This document shows positions 6,885-11,133 of a stretch of DNA of 11,133 bases, in pieces; position 1 is the first letter of the stretch, and every line of letters starts with the position of its first letter. The notes under the pieces were generated by a model. That model searched no databases. It worked only from the letters and a program-made list of their open reading frames with translations, and was not told the origin of the DNA. The position numbers and the translations under genes are program-made. Source of the DNA: Faecalicatena fissicatena (lineage in GTDB: Bacteria; Bacillota; Clostridia; Lachnospirales; Lachnospiraceae). The stretch covers positions 1-11,133 of the forward strand of contig LDAQ01000063.1 in the NCBI GenBank assembly GCA_001028025.1, in the 5' to 3' direction.

Positions 6885-7667
6885 GTGAATCAGAATATGT
6901 TGCTTGGAATACTTATCCCTTTCGCAGGGACAACACTTGGCTCTGCTATGGTATTTTTCATGCGGAAGGAAATGAATGAAAAACTACAGAAGGCACTGCT
7001 TGGTTTTGCATCAGGAGTTATGATAGCTGCATCCGTGTGGTCTCTGCTGATACCGGCTATTGAGATGGCCGGGGAGAGCGGTACGCATGCCTGGGTGCCT
7101 GCTGCGGTGGGGTTCCTGCTTGGAATGGGATTTTTACTGCTGCTGGATACAGTGACACCGCATATGCATCTTACCGGAGATGAGCCGGAGGGTGTAAAAT
7201 CCAGTCTGAAGAAATCCACTATGCTTGTGCTGGCGGTAACGTTGCATAACATACCAGAGGGAATGGCAGTCGGGGTGACATTTGCCGGAGCAATCTCCGG
7301 AAATACAACCATATCACTTGCCGGTGCGTTTGCCCTGTCAATCGGTATTGCAATCCAGAACTTTCCGGAGGGTGCCATCATATCTATGCCTCTGAGAAGT
7401 GAAGGTGTCACAAAAGGACGGTCATTCCTATACGGAACACTATCAGGTATTGTGGAACCGATAGCGGCGGTCATAACAATTCTGCTGACCGGTCTTGTCG
7501 TACCCATCCTGCCGTACCTGCTTGCATTCGCGGCGGGCGCCATGATTTATGTTGTTGTGGAAGAACTGATACCCGAAGCACAGGCAGAACCGCATACAAA
7601 CATTAGCACAGTGGGTGTGGCAATAGGGTTCACACTCATGATGATACTCGATGTGGCTCTGGGGTAG
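6885..7667 (+). CDS. ZIP family divalent metal transporter (GufA-like)
   Basis: Inner-membrane importer of Zn2+, Fe2+ or other divalent metals (ZIP family); specificity cannot be read from sequence. It has about eight hydrophobic segments. Segment 4 carries the metal-site motif HNIPEG, and segment 5 carries QNFPEG, the pair typical of GufA-type ZIPs. The loop between segments 3 and 4 has a short His/acidic stretch (PHMHLTGDEPEG). The frame also has an ATG at 6867 (266 residues), but that codon lies only about 19 nt from the predicted transcript start and lacks a ribosome site. The GTG at 6885 has GGGGGA 6 nt upstream, so I choose it (260 residues). Placement beside the Fur-controlled operon suggests, but does not prove, an iron link. 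Confidence 0.88.
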   Translation: MNQNMLLGILIPFAGTTLGSAMVFFMRKEMNEKLQKALLGFASGVMIAASVWSLLIPAIEMAGESGTHAWVPAAVGFLLGMGFLLLLDTVTPHMHLTGDEPEGVKSSLKKSTMLVLAVTLHNIPEGMAVGVTFAGAISGNTTISLAGAFALSIGIAIQNFPEGAIISMPLRSEGVTKGRSFLYGTLSGIVEPIAAVITILLTGLVVPILPYLLAFAAGAMIYVVVEELIPEAQAEPHTNISTVGVAIGFTLMMILDVALG

Positions 7668-7677
7668 GTGATAGTGG

Positions 7678-7907
7678 TGGTTGGTATGGGGGCGCCTTCG
7701 GGAAAGGGGGGACGTTTTATGTTAATTAGGCAAATGTGGAGCATGGTTTCGGTGCTTTATACGATGCCATTACAGAAATATTCTAACTTCTCCGTCGGAA
7801 AAAAATCCGCATACCCAGCCCAATCCGCTGCTCCCGTGTACCTCCCCCATACCAGCCATCCATCCACGCCTATCTCCAAAAAGTACTTGATTTATGGTGG
7901 GGGAGGT
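7678..7907 (+). repeat. G/C-tract spacer with competing inverted repeats
   Basis: This is the non-coding stretch between the ZIP gene and the riboswitch promoter. Segment 7679-7692 pairs with 7844-7857 over 14 bp with one G-U, and 7678/7858 adds a further pair. Segment 7840-7849 pairs perfectly with 7898-7907 over 10 bp. The two helices share 7844-7849, so only one can form. Neither is followed by a T-run, so a simple terminator is not supported. No ORF with a ribosome site was found here. Confidence 0.5.
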
Positions 7908-7915
7908 GATATCCT
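7887..7915 (+). promoter_or_regulatory. Candidate promoter for riboswitch-symporter unit
   Basis: TTGATT (7887-7892), 17-bp spacer, TATCCT (7910-7915) preceded by TGA (7907-7909) as an extended -10. Both hexamers match consensus at 4 of 6 positions. The predicted start near 7922 would put the transcript's first bases at a GTGC/GCAC hairpin just before the aptamer. It overlaps the 3' arm of the 7840/7907 inverted repeat. Confidence 0.45.
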
Positions 7916-7945
7916 TTATTTTGTGCGTTAATGCACTAAAACTCA

Positions 7946-8016
7946 GGAGAGTCTCTTGATTTAAGAGCGCCGAAGGTGTAAGCAGCAATAGCTGTAAATC
8001 TCTCAGGCAAAAGGAT
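7946..8016 (+). promoter_or_regulatory. Glycine riboswitch, single aptamer (gcvT type)
   Basis: The conserved glycine-aptamer blocks are present in order. P1 is formed by GAGAG (7947-7951) with CTCTC (8000-8004). A P2 hairpin pairs CTCTT (7953-7957) with AAGAG (7963-7967). The core GCCGAAGG (7969-7976) follows, then a P3 tip CAGC-AATA-GCTG (7983-7994), then the 3' signature CTCAGGCAAAAGGA (8002-8015). Only one aptamer exists. A small hairpin upstream (GTGC 7923-7926 with GCAC 7933-7936) may be the ghost-aptamer stem of singlet glycine riboswitches. The ribosome site GGAGGAG (8017-8023) begins immediately after the aptamer, with no terminator, which points to translational control of the symporter gene. 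Confidence 0.93.
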
Positions 8017-8030
8017 GGAGGAGTAATTTT

Positions 8031-9446
8031 ATGTTTAGTCAGATCAACAGTTTTATCAAATGGGTCGATGATGCCGTGTGGGGGCTTCCATTGATCATTC
8101 TTATCCTGGCGACAGGAATCTTTTTATCAGTTCGTTTGAAGGGCCTTCAGATCAGACATCTGGGCAAGGCACTGAAATTCATGGTTAAAAATGAAGATGA
8201 TGGACGTGGTGAGGTAACCAGTTTTGGAGCGCTGTGTACTGCGCTTTCTGCTACAATCGGAACCGGGAATATTGTAGGTGTTGCCACGGCGATTGCCGCG
8301 GGCGGGCCTGGGGCTTTATTCTGGATGATTGTTGCCGCCTTTTTTGGCATGGCGACAAAGTATGCGGAGGGACTGCTTTCTATCAAATACCGCACGATTG
8401 ACGAAGAAGGGCATGTATTGGGCGGACCTTTTTATTACATTGAAAATGGAATGGGAAAGAACTGGAGATGGCTTGCCAAGATCTTTGCTTTTTTCGGAGC
8501 GGGTGTCGGCCTGTTCGGGATCGGTACTTTTACACAGGTAAACGGTATTGCGTCCGCAGTGAAGAATTTCTTTGATCCGGATCTTGCAAATACGGTAAAT
8601 ATGTTTGGCGGTACATACTCATGGGCAACCGTGATAACAGGAATTATCCTGACCTTCTGTGTTGGGCTGGTTGTTATAGGCGGGATTAAGCGTATTGCAA
8701 AGGTATCAGAGATTGTGGTGCCGTTTATGGCAATCCTGTACGTGCTGCTGGCACTGATTATTCTGCTGACTCATATACCGGCTATTCCGGGCGCAATCTC
8801 CCTGATTGTAAAATCAGCGTTCACAGGAAGCGCGCTGGCAGGCGGTATTATGGGGACGATGATCATAGCCATGCAGAAAGGTATCGCAAGAGGTATCTTT
8901 TCCAATGAAGCCGGTCTGGGAAGCGCCCCGATCGCAGCGGCAGCGGCTCAGACAAAAGAACCTGCACGTCAGGGACTGGTATCTATGACAGGTACCTTTA
9001 TCGATACAATTGTAATCTGTACAATGACCGGATTATCCATTGTAATCGCAGGAACGTGGAATACGGGCCTGGAAGGGGTGGAGATTACGACAGCAGCATT
9101 TCAGCAGGGCCTGCCGTTTCCTCCGGCTGTGGCATCATTTGCCCTGATGCTGTGCCTGGTATTTTTTGCATTCACTACAATACTGGGATGGAATTATTAC
9201 GGCGAACGGTGTCTGGAATACCTGTCCAACAGAAATATGAAGGCCGTGAAAACATACAGATGGCTGTATATTCTTGCTATTTTCATCGGACCCTATATGA
9301 CAGTGGAAGCCGTCTGGAATATTGCGGATATTTTTAACGCCCTGATGGCACTTCCGAACCTGGTAGCCCTGATTGCCCTGAACGGAGTAGTTGTGGCAGA
9401 GAGCAGGGATTATTTTACCCGCCTGAAAAAATTGGGGATGAAGTAA
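8031..9446 (+). CDS. Sodium:alanine/glycine symporter (AGCS family)
   Basis: Inner-membrane Na+-coupled importer of alanine and/or glycine. The 471 residues have about ten to eleven membrane segments, the normal size for the AGCS family. Family signatures are the ATIGTGNIVGVA stretch (74-85), followed by GGPGALFWM (91-99), and RGIFSNEAGLGSAP (287-300), which contributes to substrate and sodium binding. A Gly/Ala-rich run (IAAAAA) follows the second motif. The start is fixed by GGAGGAG 7 nt upstream, fused to a glycine riboswitch. The riboswitch makes glycine the likely regulatory signal and a probable substrate (inference). In Streptococcus pyogenes a glycine riboswitch in front of a symporter of this family was reported to reduce expression when glycine is plentiful. 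No terminator is visible after the gene; the next promoter begins 8 nt after the stop. Confidence 0.95.
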   Translation: MFSQINSFIKWVDDAVWGLPLIILILATGIFLSVRLKGLQIRHLGKALKFMVKNEDDGRGEVTSFGALCTALSATIGTGNIVGVATAIAAGGPGALFWMIVAAFFGMATKYAEGLLSIKYRTIDEEGHVLGGPFYYIENGMGKNWRWLAKIFAFFGAGVGLFGIGTFTQVNGIASAVKNFFDPDLANTVNMFGGTYSWATVITGIILTFCVGLVVIGGIKRIAKVSEIVVPFMAILYVLLALIILLTHIPAIPGAISLIVKSAFTGSALAGGIMGTMIIAMQKGIARGIFSNEAGLGSAPIAAAAAQTKEPARQGLVSMTGTFIDTIVICTMTGLSIVIAGTWNTGLEGVEITTAAFQQGLPFPPAVASFALMLCLVFFAFTTILGWNYYGERCLEYLSNRNMKAVKTYRWLYILAIFIGPYMTVEAVWNIADIFNALMALPNLVALIALNGVVVAESRDYFTRLKKLGMK

Positions 9447-9453
9447 AAAATGC

Positions 9454-9482
9454 TTGCTTATTTCTATGCGGGATGTTAGAAT
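9454..9482 (+). promoter_or_regulatory. Extended -10 promoter of the MFS leader
   Basis: TTGCTT (9454-9459), 17-bp spacer, TAGAAT (9477-9482) with TGT at 9474-9476 giving an extended -10. The -10 matches consensus at 5 of 6 positions; the -35 is weak. The predicted start near 9489 gives an RNA leader of about 420 nt before the MFS start codon. Confidence 0.6.
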
Positions 9483-9509
9483 ATGAAAAAATGTAAGGAG
9501 GTACGATGG

Positions 9510-9536
9510 ATGTTGTTTTTTATTCGTTTAAGATAA
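9510..9536 (+). CDS. Putative stalling leader peptide MLFFIRLR
   Basis: An 8-codon ORF (ATG TTG TTT TTT ATT CGT TTA AGA TAA). AAGGAGGT (9495-9502), nearly the full anti-Shine-Dalgarno complement, stands 7 nt before the ATG, the optimal distance, and 6 nt after the predicted transcription start. The peptide ends in Arg-Leu-Arg. Macrolide-bound ribosomes are known to stall at Arg/Lys-X-Arg/Lys, for example in the MTASMRLR leader of mef elements and in ErmD-type leaders. The role inferred here is to sense ribosome-targeting drugs and control the downstream efflux pump. A competing ATG at 9506 in another frame would encode MDVVFYSFKIIAQ, but its spacing is only 3-4 nt. The codons for FFI (9516-9524) also form one arm of a hairpin with 9543-9551. 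Confidence 0.6.
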   Translation: MLFFIRLR

Positions 9537-9551
9537 TTGCCCAATAAAAAA
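9516..9551 (+). promoter_or_regulatory. Leader hairpin overlapping the leader peptide codons
   Basis: TTTTTTATT (9516-9524) pairs perfectly with AATAAAAAA (9543-9551). A ribosome paused at the Arg-Leu-Arg codons (9525-9533) would mask the first arm and free the second. The second arm is also complementary to GATTTTT at 9575-9581 and to the T-tract TTTTTTATT at 9758-9766. All pairs are A-T, so the helices are weak. Confidence 0.4.
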
Positions 9552-9623
9552 TCAGAGATACACTCATTAAGAGGGATTTTTGTTGTGCTTATTTTTACGG
9601 ATAGAAGATCAGTCCATAGTACT

Positions 9624-9767
9624 TTTTTCATACCCGCCGGGAATTGGCGGGGAAAGAGAACAGACCGTTGCATCAGGATGCAGGGGCCTGTATGGAAAAG
9701 AATACGTGTGTGTCCGTTTATTAAGTGTGCAGAGATCTTTAATATGAGGGTCCTGCATTTTTTATTG
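9624..9767 (+). other. Structured leader RNA segment of the MFS gene
   Basis: This describes the middle of the 463-nt gap between the symporter and MFS genes. It holds a stable hairpin CCCGCC/GGCGGG (about 9633-9652), a small hairpin TGCAT-CAGG-ATGCA (9669-9682), and then the candidate terminator listed separately. Open frames through here, of up to 87 codons, lack ribosome sites and are taken as chance. Confidence 0.45.
9678..9766 (+). terminator. Candidate attenuator terminator in MFS leader
   Basis: ATGCAGG (9678-9684) pairs with CCTGCAT (9752-9758), extended by G9685-T9751 and, across a bulge, CC/GG. The 3' arm runs straight into TTTTTTATT (9758-9766). The loop is long, about 67 nt, and may fold internally. 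Two alternatives compete: the 5' arm can pair with TGCAT at 9669-9673, and CTGCA (9753-9757) can pair with TGCAG (9766-9770). Competing pairings around a T-tract fit an attenuator better than a constitutive terminator. Confidence 0.4.
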
Positions 9768-9789
9768 CAGAAATTCAAGTCACTTTTTA

Positions 9790-9835
9790 ATAAAAAATAG
9801 TAAAGCTCGAAAAAACCTTGCAAACTATTTTTTAT
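9790..9835 (+). repeat. 12-bp AT-rich inverted repeat before the MFS gene
   Basis: 9790-9801 and 9824-9835 are perfectly complementary over 12 bp, each with a six-base A or T run, enclosing a 22-nt loop. The T run ends the hairpin, so it could serve as a weak second terminator or a pausing element. Its left arm repeats the sequence AATAAAAAAT found at 9543-9552. Confidence 0.55.
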
Positions 9836-9840
9836 GCATC

Positions 9841-9874
9841 GCACGTAAGTGACCAAAGTGCGGTCACTAAGTGC
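9841..9874 (+). promoter_or_regulatory. Strong dyad upstream of MFS start: operator or RNA hairpin
   Basis: AGTGACC (9848-9854) and GGTCACT (9862-9868) form a perfect 7-bp inverted repeat around a 7-nt centre. An outer GCAC (9841-9844) and GTGC (9871-9874) extend the symmetry across short unpaired bases. As DNA it looks like a TetR- or MarR-type operator. As RNA it would be a stable hairpin 21 nt before the ribosome site. No regulator gene lies in the window, and no convincing promoter lies directly over it. Confidence 0.5.
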
Positions 9875-9909
9875 TCATAGCTATAAAAAATGTTAGGAGA
9901 ATCATAGTT

Positions 9910-11127
9910 ATGGAACAACAGAATAAATGGAAAAAGCAAATTTTACTGTTTTTAATCAGTCAGAATCTATCCCTGTTCGGCTCGTCAGTGGTGGGGTTCT
10001 CAATCATATGGTACATTACACTCAAAACTTCTTCGGGAGTCTGGATCACAGCGGCGACGATTGCAACGCTGGTGCCCCAGGTCATCGTTTCCCTCTGGGC
10101 CGGTGTCGCAGCCGATCGTTATAACCGAAAATGGCTGATCATGATTTCGGACGGATTCACCGCGCTTGCCACTCTGGCGGCATTTATTGCCTTTGCAAGC
10201 GGAAGAGAAAGTGTTGTGTTACTAATTGCCATCTCTTTTTTCCGTTCTCTCGGAGGCGGAATTCAGGCACCAGCAGTGGGAGCGATGTATCCTCAGATTG
10301 TTCCGGAAGATCAGCTGGTCAGAATCAACGGGCTGAACCAGACCATTAATAATGTCCTGCTTCTTGTTTCACCAGCCGCAGGTGGAGTCATACTCGGCGC
10401 ACTTGGAATACGGTGGACATTTCTAGTGGATGTTGTAACCGCTGCAGCCGCAATATTGATTATGTCATTCATGAAAGTGGAGAAAAAGAAAGCGGGACAG
10501 GAAAGTACAGCCAAAGGAAATGGCAGTGTCATAGGAGAGCTGAAGGATGGCGTAAGATATACCAGGAGGCATCCTCTTTTAAAGATTATCATGCTCTGCT
10601 ATGCTGTGACTTTTATACTGATTACCCCAGCCTCGGTACTTTCACCGCTGATGGTGTCCAGAACTTTCGGGGACGAAGTATGGAGACTGACTGCCAATGA
10701 GGTACTGTGGACGGTGGGTTCCCTGCTGGGCGGCTTATTGGTTGTCTGGAAAGGAGAAATTAAAAACAAGATCACTGCGATTGCAGCAGCGCTGATCGGA
10801 TTCGGGGTTACATTTGCATTGATGGGATGCAGCAGTGCATTCACCCTGTACCTCCTGCTCGATTGTATATGCGGGATGTTCCTGCCGGTTCTGGTGACAG
10901 CACAGACGGTACTGATTCAGACCAATACCGAACCAGAGTATATGGGACGGGTGTTTTCACTGCTCCAGTTTGTTTCACAGGGAGTAATGCCGATTGCCAT
11001 CCTGGGATTCGGTCCGCTGAGTGATGTGGTAAAAATACAGTATCTGATCATCATATGCGGGATATTGCTGGCATTATGGGGGGGCTGGTTCAAACGTGCT
11101 GCAGAAAAAGCGAAAATCGGGATTTAG
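9910..11127 (+). CDS. MFS drug efflux transporter, DHA3 / Mef-like
   Basis: Inner-membrane proton-driven exporter of the DHA3 group, which includes the macrolide pumps Mef. The 405 residues have about 12 hydrophobic segments, with a charged central loop at about 189-220 (EKKKAG...). The segment 2-3 loop carries AGVAADRYNRK (64-74), the MFS motif A region. The late signature YMGRVFS (344-350), followed by a QGVMPI stretch, matches the equivalent GRVFS...MPI region of Mef proteins as I recall them. The frame is open back to a GTG at 9871, but that would lie in the dyad. AGGAGA (9895-9900) stands 9 nt before the ATG at 9910, so I choose that start. The 420-nt leader with a stalling peptide suggests drug-inducible expression. 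Substrate is inferred from the leader and family, not shown by the pump sequence. Confidence 0.9.
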   Translation: MEQQNKWKKQILLFLISQNLSLFGSSVVGFSIIWYITLKTSSGVWITAATIATLVPQVIVSLWAGVAADRYNRKWLIMISDGFTALATLAAFIAFASGRESVVLLIAISFFRSLGGGIQAPAVGAMYPQIVPEDQLVRINGLNQTINNVLLLVSPAAGGVILGALGIRWTFLVDVVTAAAAILIMSFMKVEKKKAGQESTAKGNGSVIGELKDGVRYTRRHPLLKIIMLCYAVTFILITPASVLSPLMVSRTFGDEVWRLTANEVLWTVGSLLGGLLVVWKGEIKNKITAIAAALIGFGVTFALMGCSSAFTLYLLLDCICGMFLPVLVTAQTVLIQTNTEPEYMGRVFSLLQFVSQGVMPIAILGFGPLSDVVKIQYLIIICGILLALWGGWFKRAAEKAKIGI

Positions 11128-11133
11128 GGAACG

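Noticed and set aside
7688..7711. G-tract cluster suggesting a second G-quadruplex.
   Set aside because: Only three separated tracts lie within the allowed loop lengths. The next tract is about 24 nt away, so the canonical pattern is not met.
7668..7931. 87-codon ORF after the ZIP gene, starting at a GTG right at the ZIP stop.
   Set aside because: No ribosome site and low-complexity translation. It runs through inverted repeats and the riboswitch promoter.
9506..9547. Alternative leader peptide MDVVFYSFKIIAQ in the frame of the ATG at 9506.
   Set aside because: It lies only 3-4 nt from the Shine-Dalgarno, while the ATG at 9510 is at optimal distance and gives a peptide with a known stalling motif. 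It cannot be fully excluded.
9633..9652. CCCGCC/GGCGGG hairpin as an intrinsic terminator.
   Set aside because: The 3' side is followed by purines (GGAAAGAG), not a T-run, on the plus strand. The minus-strand side does not have an immediate T-run either.
9537..9800. 87-codon plus-strand ORF and a 126-codon minus-strand ORF in the MFS leader.
   Set aside because: Neither has a ribosome site. The plus one needs a TTG start. Both cross the paired segments of the leader, and their composition looks random.

Overview
The window looks like chromosomal DNA from a low-to-moderate GC Firmicute, most likely a gut-type Clostridia (Lachnospiraceae-like). The evidence is strong AGGAGG-type ribosome binding sites, sigma-A promoters with TGn-extended -10 boxes, a Clostridium-type short flavodoxin next to a DUF3793 protein, and a gcvT-type glycine riboswitch. 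I see no phage, transposase, tRNA, rRNA or CRISPR.

Layout. (1) 135-4846: a potassium-uptake operon with trkA (226-1584), trkH (1595-3040) and a 554-residue membrane-anchored protein of unknown function (3124-4788). It is driven by an extended -10 promoter at 135-163 and closed by a 14-bp terminator at 4804-4846. A cytosine-rich stretch at 65-103, just upstream of the promoter, fits the canonical G-quadruplex pattern on the minus strand. (2) 5023-5587: one minus-strand gene for a 140-residue P-loop ATPase, with its own promoter and terminator. (3) 5673-6806: an iron-response operon. Two near-palindromic Fur boxes flank an extended -10 promoter that drives a DUF3793 gene and a flavodoxin gene. 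(4) 6813-7667: a ZIP/GufA-like divalent metal transporter with its own promoter, probably translated from a GTG. (5) 7668-9446: a 270-nt G/C-tract-rich spacer with competing inverted repeats, then a single-aptamer glycine riboswitch whose end merges with the ribosome binding site of a sodium:alanine/glycine symporter. (6) 9447-11127: a DHA3-type MFS efflux pump (9910-11127) behind a leader of about 420 nt.

The most interesting signal is in that last leader. A good promoter is followed by a near-perfect Shine-Dalgarno and an 8-codon ORF, MLFFIRLR-stop (9510-9536). The same RNA then holds several mutually exclusive pairings, a candidate large-loop terminator (9678-9766), a 12-bp AT-rich hairpin and a strong dyad. 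The peptide ends in the Arg-X-Arg motif at which macrolide-bound ribosomes stall, as in the MTASMRLR leader of mef elements and the ErmD-type leader. The pump resembles Mef-family transporters. My inference is an antibiotic-sensing attenuator controlling an efflux pump.

The operons do not form one pathway. The common theme is ion and small-solute traffic across the membrane (K+, divalent metal, glycine/alanine, drug), each unit with its own visible cis-regulatory device: extended -10 promoters, Fur boxes, a riboswitch, a stalling leader. Function calls rest on family knowledge and motif reading. No database search was possible.
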